Shown here: in pieces, positions 1-8,803 of the stretch | Layout: every line of letters starts with the position of its first letter | How positions within the stretch are numbered: position 1 is the stretch's first letter | Source: Bacteroidota bacterium | GTDB lineage: Bacteria; Bacteroidota; Bacteroidia; Bacteroidales; Rikenellaceae | Reading direction: 5' to 3' | Assembly: GCA_023443765.1 (NCBI GenBank) | Contig: JAEZTA010000121.1 | Coordinates: forward strand, 1-15,246 | DNA length: 15,246 nt | The notes under the pieces: model-generated | Databases searched by the model: none | Told to the model about the DNA's origin: nothing | The model's input: only the letters and a program-made list of their open reading frames with translations | Made by a program: the position numbers and the translations under genes

Positions 1-1
1 A

Positions 2-23
2 CCCGGCTGCCAGGGCAGCCGGG
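2..23. repeat. Perfect inverted repeat upstream of the SusC gene
   Basis: The arms CCCGGCTGCC and GGCAGCCGGG are exact reverse complements separated by only AG, so as RNA the stem would be about 8-9 bp with a small loop. It lies 41 nt before the susC-like start. No T tract follows on the + strand, so it is a poor intrinsic terminator for an upstream gene. It could be a leader hairpin of the SusC transcript, an mRNA-stabilising structure or a protein site. The region to the left is outside the window, so its role cannot be decided. Confidence 0.6.
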
Positions 24-64
24 GCCCGCACCCCAACCAACCCCTACTAATTTAAAAACCGTTT

Positions 65-3000
65 ATGAAAAACCTTTACAAAATCCGGAAACACTTCCGG
101 AGCCTGTTTTGCTGCATCCTGCTCCTCGCGGCGAGCGGCATGCCCGCAGCGCTTCACGCACAGAAGGGAGGAGGTCTGACCATCGAAATGAAGGACGCCC
201 CGATCCTCGACGTGCTCAAAACCATCGAGGCGCAAAGCGAATTCTCCTTTTTCTACAACAACAACCTGATCGACCCGGAACTGCGCGTCACGGTGTCGAA
301 ACGCAACGCCCCGATCCTCGACGTACTGGGGCAGGTGTTCGCAGGAACGCCCTACACCTACCGCATCGTCGACAAGCAGGTGCTCCTCTCGAAAAAAGAG
401 ACTCCTTCGAAACCGGGCGAACCACTGAAAGTCCAGGGACAGGTCACCGACCTGAAGGGCAACCCGATCGTAGGCGCCACGGTCGTCAACATGCGGACGC
501 TCCAGGGCACGGCGACGGGCATCGACGGCCGGTTCGAACTGACGGTCCCAGCGCTGACCGAGGAACTGACGTTCAACTACATCGGCTTTAAGACCAAAGT
601 GCTCCCGGCATCGAACGTCGGACGGGTGGAACTCGAAGAGGCCACCGTCCTCGAAGATGTCGTGGTCGTGGGCTACGGCACCGTGAAGCGCGTGAACCTC
701 ACCGGTTCGGTCGCCACGATCGACATGAAGGAGAAGGCCAACCAGCCCATCACCAACACCACGCAGGCGATGTACAACACCCCGGGCGTGTGGATCAACC
801 AGAACAACGCCAAGCCGGGTTCGGACGGCGGCACGATCCGCATCCGCGGCGTCAACACGCTCAGCAGCGCCAATCCGCTGGTGTTGCTCGACGGCGTGGA
901 ATACAACATCAGCGAGGTCAACCCGGCCGACATCGAGTCGATTTCGGTACTGAAGGATGCTTCGGCGGCCATCTACGGCTCGAAAGCCTCGAACGGCGTC
1001 ATCCTCATCACCACCAAGAAAGGCACGAAAGGCGCCCCGGTGATCAACTACCGGGCCAACTTCGGCGTACAGTACGCCACCTATGTGCCCGACCCGATCG
1101 ACGACCCGATCCTCTACATGCGCCTGCGCAACCAGGCCGAGATCAACTCGGGCAAAGCCGCTTCGGGCGTCGCCTACTCCGATGCCGTCATTAAAGAGTA
1201 CCAGGAGGGCATGAAGACCAATCCCGACGTGTATCCCTCGACCAACTGGTTCGACATCTGCCTCAAACCGGCCTTCATCCACCAGCACGACCTGCGCATC
1301 TCGGGCGGAACCGAGCGCCTCGATTACAGCATGGCCGTAGGCTACATGAAGCAGGACGGCGTGTTCATCGCCAACGACTGGGCCGACCGCATCTCACTGG
1401 ACATGAAACTCGGCGTCCAGATCAACAAATACGTCAAGGTCGGCGCGTCGCTCTACGGCAACATGCGCCACTACATGGAACCCGGCTACGGAACCTCCAC
1501 AGTGATGGACGCCATGATGCGGGCGTTGCCTATCATGTCGGACTACCACCGGAACGGCATCTACGGGTCGAGCTGGATCGCCACCCCGGGCCGCGGCAAC
1601 TACGAAAATCCCCGCATGATTATCGAGCAGGGTTCGATCGACCGCCGCGTGCAGCAGCTGCTGGCCAAGACCTTCGTAAAGCTGACACTCCCCTACGGCA
1701 TCACCTACGACGCCAACTTCAGCTTCCGCAAGCGCGACACCCGCAGCAAGGACCATATTCCGGCCATGTACACCATGAATCCCAAGACCGAGGAGGTCCG
1801 CAACTACAACTCGGCGGCGCCGCGCGTCAAAGACTGGGACGCCTGGGAAATGGGCAGCTTCTTCACCCAGACGCTGGGCTGGGAAGGCAACTTCCACGAC
1901 GAACACCACATCGGCGTAATGGTCGGCCAAGACTATCAGGAATTCAACAACGAAAATTTCCAGGCCTACAAGGAAGGCTTCTACGACAACTACCACACTG
2001 ATCTCAACTCCGCGTCGGGACAGGTCAACGCACAGGCCACAGGTTCTTCCTCGCGCGAAAAACTGGTCTCGGTCTTCGGCCGCCTCTCCTACGACTACAA
2101 GCAGCGTTACCTCGTGAGCGCCGTCTTCCGCTACGACGGGTCGTCGCGCCTGGCTCCCGACCACCGCTGGGCCTTTTTCCCCTCGGTATCGCTGGCATGG
2201 CGCATCGACCAGGAGAACTTCATGAAGGATGTGAAGTTCATCGACCAGCTCAAACCGCGTTTCTCGTGGGGTAAGATGGGCAATCAGGCCGTTTCGCTGT
2301 ACAGTTACCTCAGTTCGGTCAACACCTCGGGCTACGATTACAGCTTCGAAGGCACGAAATACGGCGGCGCCGCCATTTCGGCCCTCGCCGACAACACGAT
2401 CACCTGGGAGAAGACCACTTCCTACGATGCCGGCGTCGACTTCTCGATCTTCGGCAACCGCATCCTCTTCACAGCCGACTGGTTCCTCAAGCGCACCGAA
2501 GGCATTCTCCGCACGGTCAACCTCCCCTCGCAGGTCGGCGACCTGAGCGGCCCGAAGAGCAACGTGGGCGTGGTGGACAACAAGGGCGTCGAGCTGTCGC
2601 TCGCGCTGCGCGACACATGGGGCGACTTCTCGGCCGGCGTTTCGGGCAACTTTTCCTACACGCGCAACGAAATCGTAGACCTCAACGGCGAAACCGAGAT
2701 CAGCGGCCGCCTGATCTGCAAGGAGGGCTACCCGATCAATTCATGGTACCTGTTGCAGGCCGACGGCGTCTTCCAAACCCAGGCTGAAATCGACCAGGCA
2801 CAGGCCGTTTACGGAAACCGCGCCAACCTGCGCCCGGGCTACGTGAAATACGTCAACCAGAACAACGACAACAGCATCGACGGCAACGACCGCGTCATCG
2901 CGGGTAACACGATTCCCAAATTCACCTACGGCTTCAACCTCAACTTCGGCTGGAAGGGCATCGCCATCGAGGCGCAGTTCCAGGGCGTGGGCGACGTTTC

Positions 3001-3397
3001 GGTCTATCCGTCGAGCAACATGGCCTTCGGACTCTACAACGGCGCCGGGTTGACCAAACAGTGGGTGAAGGATTCGTGGAGCGCCACGAACCGCAACACC
3101 AAATACCCGCTGCTGACGACCTATCCCGAGGCCGGGGAAAACTTCCAGAACTCGACGCTGTGGCTCCAGGACGCCTCCTACCTGCGTCTGAAGAACATCC
3201 AGCTGAGCTACACGTTCCCCAAGAAACTCATCGGCCGCATCGGCATCAAGGGGTTGCAGGTCTACGTCAGCGGCCAGAACCTGGTGACCTTCTCGGACTT
3301 CAAGATCTGGGACCCCGAGATTTCGATCTCGCAGGCCAACCTCTTCTCCTACCCGATCCTGAAGACCATCAGCTTCGGCATCAACCTTACCTTATAA
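65..3397 (+). CDS. SusC/RagA-family TonB-dependent outer-membrane transporter with STN domain
   Basis: Outer-membrane beta-barrel that imports oligosaccharides bound by its SusD partner, powered by TonB. The 1110 residues begin with a signal peptide (about 1-32, ending near AALHAQ). Next comes an STN domain (about 37-108), a carboxypeptidase-regulatory-like beta sandwich (about 122-192, with GNPIVGATV), the SusC hallmark VVVGYG at 200-205, and a plug (about 208-320) ending in KDASAAIYGSKASNGVILITTKKG-like sequence (key residues KDAS at 297-300 and ASNGVI at 308-313). The barrel runs to the C terminus, which ends in aromatic/hydrophobic alternation (ISFGINLTL). An STN domain in this family usually means signalling to an anti-sigma/ECF sigma pair, as known for hybrid SusC transducers; no such pair is in the window. 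It is the first gene of a six-gene run. The ATG at 65 precedes a clear signal peptide. Substrate is inferred from neighbours only. Confidence 0.96.
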   Translation: MKNLYKIRKHFRSLFCCILLLAASGMPAALHAQKGGGLTIEMKDAPILDVLKTIEAQSEFSFFYNNNLIDPELRVTVSKRNAPILDVLGQVFAGTPYTYRIVDKQVLLSKKETPSKPGEPLKVQGQVTDLKGNPIVGATVVNMRTLQGTATGIDGRFELTVPALTEELTFNYIGFKTKVLPASNVGRVELEEATVLEDVVVVGYGTVKRVNLTGSVATIDMKEKANQPITNTTQAMYNTPGVWINQNNAKPGSDGGTIRIRGVNTLSSANPLVLLDGVEYNISEVNPADIESISVLKDASAAIYGSKASNGVILITTKKGTKGAPVINYRANFGVQYATYVPDPIDDPILYMRLRNQAEINSGKAASGVAYSDAVIKEYQEGMKTNPDVYPSTNWFDICLKPAFIHQHDLRISGGTERLDYSMAVGYMKQDGVFIANDWADRISLDMKLGVQINKYVKVGASLYGNMRHYMEPGYGTSTVMDAMMRALPIMSDYHRNGIYGSSWIATPGRGNYENPRMIIEQGSIDRRVQQLLAKTFVKLTLPYGITYDANFSFRKRDTRSKDHIPAMYTMNPKTEEVRNYNSAAPRVKDWDAWEMGSFFTQTLGWEGNFHDEHHIGVMVGQDYQEFNNENFQAYKEGFYDNYHTDLNSASGQVNAQATGSSSREKLVSVFGRLSYDYKQRYLVSAVFRYDGSSRLAPDHRWAFFPSVSLAWRIDQENFMKDVKFIDQLKPRFSWGKMGNQAVSLYSYLSSVNTSGYDYSFEGTKYGGAAISALADNTITWEKTTSYDAGVDFSIFGNRILFTADWFLKRTEGILRTVNLPSQVGDLSGPKSNVGVVDNKGVELSLALRDTWGDFSAGVSGNFSYTRNEIVDLNGETEISGRLICKEGYPINSWYLLQADGVFQTQAEIDQAQAVYGNRANLRPGYVKYVNQNNDNSIDGNDRVIAGNTIPKFTYGFNLNFGWKGIAIEAQFQGVGDVSVYPSSNMAFGLYNGAGLTKQWVKDSWSATNRNTKYPLLTTYPEAGENFQNSTLWLQDASYLRLKNIQLSYTFPKKLIGRIGIKGLQVYVSGQNLVTFSDFKIWDPEISISQANLFSYPILKTISFGINLTL

Positions 3398-3422
3398 CCG
3401 CTCTCTTCAAAACCGATAAACC

Positions 3423-4994
3423 ATGAAACGCTTTCAAACCATCATACCGGTTCTGCTCGGGATCATCTGCACCGGGTGCGACCTGGACATCGAACCGCAG
3501 GACCGCTACGACCAGCAGACCTTCTGGTACAGCGCCAAAGCCGCGGAGGGCGGCCTGACAGGGTGCTACAACGCCCTGCTCGAAAAGGGCATCTACGGCC
3601 GCGCCGCCGTCTACTGGGAGGACGACGCCACACCCAACGGCTACAACTTCAGCAACGACGACTCCTGGACGACCATCGCCAACGGCGCGCAGACGGCCAC
3701 CTCGGGCGGCATCATCTCCAACCGCTGGGCCCACGCCTACAAAGGCATCGGGCGTTGCAACACGCTGTTAGACAACATCGACCTCAACCGAGAACTCGAC
3801 AGGAGCGTCATCGAGGAGTACAAGAGCCAGGCGCGTTTCCTCCGCGTGCTGTTCTACTACATGCTGACGACCTATTACGGCGACTGCCCGCTGATCACGA
3901 AAACCCCGGTCATGGAGCACAAATCCCTGCCGCGCAACCCGCGCGCAGAGGTGCTCTCGTTCATGCTCGGCGAGTTGGAACAGCTTTCGAAAATCCTGCC
4001 CCCGAAGGCCAGGCCGGGACGCCCGACCTCGGGCGCGGCGCTGGCCCTCAAAGCCCGCATCCTGCTCTTCGAAGCCAGTCCGCTGCTCAACCCCGGGCAC
4101 GACGACCAGAAATGGCGCGACGCCGCCGATGCAGCCCTCGCCGTCATGGAGTGCGATTCGGAATACAAACTCTTCACTACCCCGGGCGAGATCGGCTCGG
4201 CCTACCGCAATCTCTTCCTCGAAGCCAGCGAAAACAGTTCCGAGTGCATCTTCAGCGTGCAGGGCATGAACCAGAACAAACTGGGCCTCTCGTTCGAGTT
4301 AATCGCCCGTCAATACGGGACGATGGCGCCGCTGCGCGACCTCATCGACTTCTACTGCGACCGCGAGGGCAACGCCCGCACGCCCGGCGAGCAGAAACTC
4401 GACCCTGCGAAGATCGACCCGCGGTTCGGCGCCACGATCGTCTACCCCGGCTGCAAGTTCATGGGCGGGGTGGTTACGGCGACGCAGTTCCAGCAGACCG
4501 GATGCACGATCAAGAAATACACGGTTTACGACGAGCACACGCCCACGGCCGCCGAGAAGAGCATCGGCGACACCGAGTCGCCCATCGACTACATGATCCT
4601 GCGCTACGCCGACATCCTGCTGATGTACGCCGAGGCCAAGAACGAGCTGAACGAACTGGACGAGACGGTCTGGAACGAAACGGTGCGCCCGATCCGCGCC
4701 CGGGCGGGATTCACCGCCGAGTCGGCGCTCAAATTCCCCGGCAAGGACCAGGCGAAGCTGCGCGAAGTCATCCGTTACGAGCGCCGTGCGGAGTTCGTCG
4801 GCGAAGGCTACTACTACAACGACCTGCGCCGCTGGCGCGAAGCTGAGAACGTCAACAACGGCCCGATCCGCAAGTTCAACAACGATGTCATCCTGGTCCG
4901 CAGTTTCGAACCCTCGCGCGACTACTGGTGGCCGGTTCCGCAGGGAGAGATCGACCTGAACCGCAACCTGCTGCCCAACAACCCCAACTATTAG
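3423..4994 (+). CDS. SusD/RagB-family glycan-binding outer-membrane lipoprotein
   Basis: Surface lipoprotein that forms the lid over the preceding SusC barrel and captures the glycan. The 523-residue length fits the family. Evidence: a short lipoprotein signal with Cys19 in the ICTGC context, followed by the very typical DLDIEPQDRYDQQTFW start of mature SusD proteins. There is an N-terminal helical segment with a GCYNAL motif, and the family-typical C-terminal block RYERRAEFVGEGYYYNDLRR near residues 445-465. The C terminus WWPVPQGEIDLNRNL is also a SusD signature. It starts 25 nt after the SusC stop and ends 2 nt before the hexosaminidase, so the genes are almost surely co-transcribed. Glycan specificity cannot be read from the sequence. 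Confidence 0.96.
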   Translation: MKRFQTIIPVLLGIICTGCDLDIEPQDRYDQQTFWYSAKAAEGGLTGCYNALLEKGIYGRAAVYWEDDATPNGYNFSNDDSWTTIANGAQTATSGGIISNRWAHAYKGIGRCNTLLDNIDLNRELDRSVIEEYKSQARFLRVLFYYMLTTYYGDCPLITKTPVMEHKSLPRNPRAEVLSFMLGELEQLSKILPPKARPGRPTSGAALALKARILLFEASPLLNPGHDDQKWRDAADAALAVMECDSEYKLFTTPGEIGSAYRNLFLEASENSSECIFSVQGMNQNKLGLSFELIARQYGTMAPLRDLIDFYCDREGNARTPGEQKLDPAKIDPRFGATIVYPGCKFMGGVVTATQFQQTGCTIKKYTVYDEHTPTAAEKSIGDTESPIDYMILRYADILLMYAEAKNELNELDETVWNETVRPIRARAGFTAESALKFPGKDQAKLREVIRYERRAEFVGEGYYYNDLRRWREAENVNNGPIRKFNNDVILVRSFEPSRDYWWPVPQGEIDLNRNLLPNNPNY

Positions 4995-4996
4995 CC

Positions 4997-6832
4997 ATGA
5001 AACGACTATTCATACTGATCGCGCTCTGCATCGGGTTGGAGGCTTCGGCCTCGACCCGGCAGTTGCAGGTCATTCCCCAACCCGTAAAGGCCGAACTCCG
5101 CGTAGGCGTCTTCGTCACGGCCGGGTGCCGCGTCGAATGCGAAGGCTTCGACGCCCGGCCCGAAAGCCTGGCGACGCTGGCCGGACAGCTGGTCACCCCG
5201 TGCGACCCCGCGTCGTCGTGGAACGGGGTGAATGCCGTCGTCCTGCGCCGCGACACCGCGGCGGGAATTCCCGCCGAAGGCTACCGGATCGACATTTGCG
5301 CCCGCCGGGCGCAACTCACCGCGGGCGACGACGCCGGGTTCTTCTACGGGCTGCAAACCCTCTTCCAGATGACCGACCAGCGGGGCAACCTCCCCTGCGC
5401 TTCGATCGAGGACTACCCCCGCTACCGTTACCGCGGACTGCACCTCGACGTTTGCCGCCATTTCTTCCCCGTGAAGTTCATCAAACATTACCTCGACTGG
5501 ATGGCTTCGTGCAAGCTCAACACCTTCCACTGGCACCTGACCGACGACCAGGGCTGGCGCATCGAGATCAAGCGCTATCCGCGCCTGACCGAGATCGGCG
5601 GCTACCGGAACCAGACCCAGATCGGCGGGTTCCACGAAAACCCGATCACCTACGAGCAGGGCCGCTACGGCGGTTACTACACCCAGGAGCAGATTCGCGA
5701 GGTCGTGGCCTATGCCGCCGAACGACACATTACGGTCATCCCCGAAGTCGAAATGCCGGGCCATGCAATGGCTGCGCTGGCCGCCTACCCCGAACTGGCC
5801 TGCGGACACGGTCCGAAGCATTTCGAAACGAGCGGGCACTGGGGCGTCCTCGACGATGTTTTCTGCCCGGGCAAGGAGCAGACCTTCGAATTCCTCGAAG
5901 GGGTGCTGGACGAAGTGCTGGAACTCTTTCCGTCGAAATTCATCCACATCGGCGGCGACGAGTGCCCCCGCGTACGCTGGAAGGAGTGCCCCGACTGCCA
6001 GGCCCGCATCGCAGCCGAAGGATTGGAGAGCGAAGCCGGGTTGCAGACTTACCTGACCCACCGCATCGGCCGCTACCTCGAAGCGAAAGGCCGCCGGCTG
6101 ATCGGCTGGGACGAGATTCTCGAAGGCGGGCTGGCCCCCGACGCCGTGGTGATGAGCTGGCGCGGCACCAAAGGCGGAATTGCCGCCGCACGCCAGCAAC
6201 ACGAGGTGATCATGACCCCGAGCACCTACCTCTATTTCGACAAGAAGGCGACCGACTCCTACGACGAACCTGTCAGCCTGAGCAGCAGCCTCCTGCCCCT
6301 GGAGAAAATTTACGGATACGACCCCGCCGAAGGCATCGCCCCCGAAGACCGGCGTTACCTGCTGGGCGTACAGGCCAACCTGTGGACCGAATTTATCTGG
6401 ACCGAAGGCCGCGTGAGCTTCCAGCTCCTGCCGCGCATCTATGCGCTGGCCGAAATCGCCTGGTCGCCCGTCGAACGCAAGTCGTGGCAGGAATTCTCCG
6501 AAGTGCGGCTTCCGGCCCACCTCGCGCGGATCGACGCCACGGGCGAACCTTACCGCCTGCCCGCGCCCCTCGGCATCGAAAACGGGACCTCGGAAGGCGA
6601 ACATTTTTCTTTCGCGATCCGCCCGCCGTTCCCCGGCTGCAAAGTCTGCTACACGCTCAACGGCGCCGTACCGCAGGATTTCGACCGCAGGATGCCCGAG
6701 ACGTTCGACATCACGGTTCCCCGCGGCGAACAGCGGACGCTGCGCTGCGTGACCATCGCCCCCTCGGGGCGGCGCAGCACCGTCACGACGGTCGTGCTCA
6801 CCAACCAAACACAAACCAATAACCCCGAATGA
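4997..6832 (+). CDS. GH20 beta-N-acetylhexosaminidase, exported
   Basis: Removes terminal beta-linked GlcNAc or GalNAc from glycans by substrate-assisted catalysis. The ATG at 4997 is chosen (611 aa) because it opens a signal peptide (MKRLFILIALCIGLEASAS); an upstream in-frame ATG at 4928 would lie inside susD and bury that peptide. An N-terminal GH20b-like domain covers about 22-136. The catalytic barrel covers about 142-500, with HWHLTDDQGWR at 178-188 and the catalytic Asp-Glu pair D321-E322 in HIGGDE. Trp371 in GWDE and Trp463/Glu465 in NLWTE are the expected pocket positions. The tail (about 540-602) resembles the chitobiase C-terminal sandwich domain. There is no clear lipobox, so it is probably periplasmic, though export to the surface cannot be excluded. 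It sits 2 nt after susD, pointing to a GlcNAc/GalNAc-bearing substrate for the locus. Confidence 0.96.
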   Translation: MKRLFILIALCIGLEASASTRQLQVIPQPVKAELRVGVFVTAGCRVECEGFDARPESLATLAGQLVTPCDPASSWNGVNAVVLRRDTAAGIPAEGYRIDICARRAQLTAGDDAGFFYGLQTLFQMTDQRGNLPCASIEDYPRYRYRGLHLDVCRHFFPVKFIKHYLDWMASCKLNTFHWHLTDDQGWRIEIKRYPRLTEIGGYRNQTQIGGFHENPITYEQGRYGGYYTQEQIREVVAYAAERHITVIPEVEMPGHAMAALAAYPELACGHGPKHFETSGHWGVLDDVFCPGKEQTFEFLEGVLDEVLELFPSKFIHIGGDECPRVRWKECPDCQARIAAEGLESEAGLQTYLTHRIGRYLEAKGRRLIGWDEILEGGLAPDAVVMSWRGTKGGIAAARQQHEVIMTPSTYLYFDKKATDSYDEPVSLSSSLLPLEKIYGYDPAEGIAPEDRRYLLGVQANLWTEFIWTEGRVSFQLLPRIYALAEIAWSPVERKSWQEFSEVRLPAHLARIDATGEPYRLPAPLGIENGTSEGEHFSFAIRPPFPGCKVCYTLNGAVPQDFDRRMPETFDITVPRGEQRTLRCVTIAPSGRRSTVTTVVLTNQTQTNNPE

Positions 6833-7851
6833 TTATGAAACGCCGTATAATAGCCCTTTTATGCGCAGGCTGCCTCTTCTCCCTGACCGCCTGCCAGGAA
6901 GACATCGAGATCACGGAGGTTCCCATGCCCCCGGTCGAGGAGGAGCCCGAACCCGCTCCCGACGACACCGACAAAATCTACGAATGCGAACACCCGCTAC
7001 TGCTGACCGAGCAGGCGCAGGGACGCATCCTCATCGTCGACGCCGACACCAAAGAGACCCTCTGGGAGTGGCGGGCTGCAAGCGCCTCGGACATGCCCAA
7101 CGCCACGTCGCTCATGCGGCTTCCGAGCGAGGTCAAAGCCATCTACAACCGCCGTTACATCCTGGCCACAGCCTCGGGCGGCGGCGTGGCGATCATCCGC
7201 ATCGCCGACAAGAAGGTGATGTTCTACGCTTCGGTGGGCAACAACCCCCACTCGGCCGAAGTCTTCCCCGATGGCAACCTCGTCGTGGCGTCGACCGACA
7301 ACGACGGGTTCCTCAACACCTTCCGCGTCGACACGGTGGCCCGCACGGGACAGATCGTCCAGAAACTGCCGCTGACCTTCTGCCACAGCGCCGTCTGGGA
7401 CCGTTCGCGGGGCCGCCTGCTGGCGACCTCCGACAACAAGCTGTGCGTCTTCACCTACAACGCCGACGGCAACGATCCCCGCATCACCAAGGAGTCTGAA
7501 ACCACGATTCCCGAAGGCAACTGGGCCCACGACCTCTTCCCCGTCTACGGCGAAAACGCCCTGTGGCTCACGAACAACAGCTGTGCAATGAAGGTCTCGG
7601 CTTCGGACCTCTCGATGGAGACCACCAATTTCTCGCAGTCGTCCGTCAAGTCGGTCAGCTCGGGCCCCGAAGGCTTCGCCACGATCCTGATGATCCCCAA
7701 AGACGGCGAATGGTGGAACACCAGGGTCGTCGACACGGCAGGCCACACGGTCTTCGAACAGAGCGGCATGCAGATTTACAAGGCGCGCTGGTTCCTCGAC
7801 AATCCGTACAGTTACCCCGCAAAACACGACTTCGTACAACCCGCCAAATAG
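6829..7851 (+). CDS. Beta-propeller-like lipoprotein of the glycan operon (DUF6528-like)
   Basis: Function unknown. The 340 residues start with a lipoprotein signal with Cys22 in LTAC, then an acidic Pro/Glu linker (about 30-46) that would hold the domain away from the membrane. The body shows repeating blade-like segments: GRILIVDADTKETLWEW, YILATASGGGVAIIRI, FPDGNLVVASTDNDGFLNTF and RGRLLATSDNKLCVF. The recurring His-Ser-Ala motif (PHSAEV, CHSAVW) and WAHDLFP resemble proteins I recall being annotated as DUF6528 in Bacteroidota; that family name is from memory. No catalytic motif is evident, so a glycan-binding or structural role is as likely as lyase or hydrolase activity. The ATG at 6829 overlaps the hexosaminidase stop by 4 nt, suggesting translational coupling; ATG 6835 (MKRRII) is an equally good start. 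Confidence 0.85.
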   Translation: MIMKRRIIALLCAGCLFSLTACQEDIEITEVPMPPVEEEPEPAPDDTDKIYECEHPLLLTEQAQGRILIVDADTKETLWEWRAASASDMPNATSLMRLPSEVKAIYNRRYILATASGGGVAIIRIADKKVMFYASVGNNPHSAEVFPDGNLVVASTDNDGFLNTFRVDTVARTGQIVQKLPLTFCHSAVWDRSRGRLLATSDNKLCVFTYNADGNDPRITKESETTIPEGNWAHDLFPVYGENALWLTNNSCAMKVSASDLSMETTNFSQSSVKSVSSGPEGFATILMIPKDGEWWNTRVVDTAGHTVFEQSGMQIYKARWFLDNPYSYPAKHDFVQPAK

Positions 7852-7860
7852 TCCCGTTCC

Positions 7861-8781
7861 ATGAAAAAAACACTCAGATTCCTCCCCCTGCTGTTGCTCC
7901 TGCCCGCCGTTGCATTCGGCCAGAAGCGGCTGAACGAAGTGGGCGCAGTCTACGGGGCCATCCGTTCGATGACCCCCGAGGCCTACAAGGAGGCGCACGA
8001 TAAATACGGCATCCGCTGGATCGAAGCCTGGACGGGCAACCTGACGGGCGGCACCGGGGAGCAGTACGACGCCTGGATCACGCGTTTCAACACCGCCATG
8101 AAAGGCTCCGGGCTGAAACTGTGGTCGGTCCACCTGCCCTTCACGCGCAAGGCCCCGAACGACCTCTCGGACAACCGCCCCGAATGGCGCGAGGCGACGC
8201 TCCAGAACTGGATCGAGATTCTCGACCGCGCAACGCGCCTCGGCAAATTCCGCGTGGTGGTGATACACCCCAGCAGCGAGGCGCAGATTTCCGACGAGGA
8301 GCGTCCGCAGCGGCTCGAAAACCTCCGCGAAATGCTGCTGCGCTTCATCCCGCTCGTGAAGGAGCGTTACGGCGCCGTGGTGGCCGTCGAGGACCTCCCG
8401 CGCGGATGCCTGGGCAACAGCAGCGCCGATTTCGACTGGCTCGTGGCCAACGTCCCCGACTTCAAAATCTGCTACGACACCAACCATCTGCTCGGCGAGG
8501 AGAGCCACGCCTTCGCGGCTCGCTTCGCCCCCTACATCGTCAACATCCACGTCTCGGACTACGACGGGGTCGACGAACGCCACTGGATGCCCGGACGCGG
8601 CATCGTCGAGTGGCCGAAGGTGATCGACATCCTTACCCGGTCGGGCTACGACGGCCCCTTCATGTACGAAGTCACCCCGCGCAACGACCCGCGCGGAAGC
8701 GCCGAATACATGCGGCAGACGACCGACAGCCTTTTCAACCGGTATGCGCTTTACAAGAAGCAGTCGGAACGCAAAAAATAA
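7861..8781 (+). CDS. Exported sugar isomerase/epimerase-like TIM barrel (xylose-isomerase-like, AP-endonuclease-2 superfamily)
   Basis: A 306-residue protein with a clean signal peptide (about 1-20, ending AFG|Q), so it acts in the periplasm rather than the cytosol where most relatives work. The fold is indicated by strand-end motifs: VHLPF at 90-94, VVVIHPSSE at 132-140, VAVEDLP at 174-180, ICYDTNH at 203-209, NIHVSDYDG at 228-236, HWMPGRGIVEW at 241-251 and FMYEV at 267-271. The likely metal ligands are E177, D206 with H209 nearby, H230/H241 and E270, the usual Glu-Asp-His-Glu pattern. The family includes isomerases, epimerases and, in some polysaccharide loci, keto-sugar or lyase-type enzymes, so the reaction is not predicted. 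It lies 9 nt after the propeller-like gene. Confidence 0.87.
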   Translation: MKKTLRFLPLLLLLPAVAFGQKRLNEVGAVYGAIRSMTPEAYKEAHDKYGIRWIEAWTGNLTGGTGEQYDAWITRFNTAMKGSGLKLWSVHLPFTRKAPNDLSDNRPEWREATLQNWIEILDRATRLGKFRVVVIHPSSEAQISDEERPQRLENLREMLLRFIPLVKERYGAVVAVEDLPRGCLGNSSADFDWLVANVPDFKICYDTNHLLGEESHAFAARFAPYIVNIHVSDYDGVDERHWMPGRGIVEWPKVIDILTRSGYDGPFMYEVTPRNDPRGSAEYMRQTTDSLFNRYALYKKQSERKK

Positions 8782-8803
8782 CCCCTCAAAATCCCGAACC
8801 TTT

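Noticed and set aside
47..1288. Long open frame on the minus strand antisense to the SusC gene
   Set aside because: It is a by-product of GC-rich third positions. Its translation is low-complexity and rich in Val, Asp, Arg and Gly, with no recognisable domain, and it is fully antisense to a clear gene.
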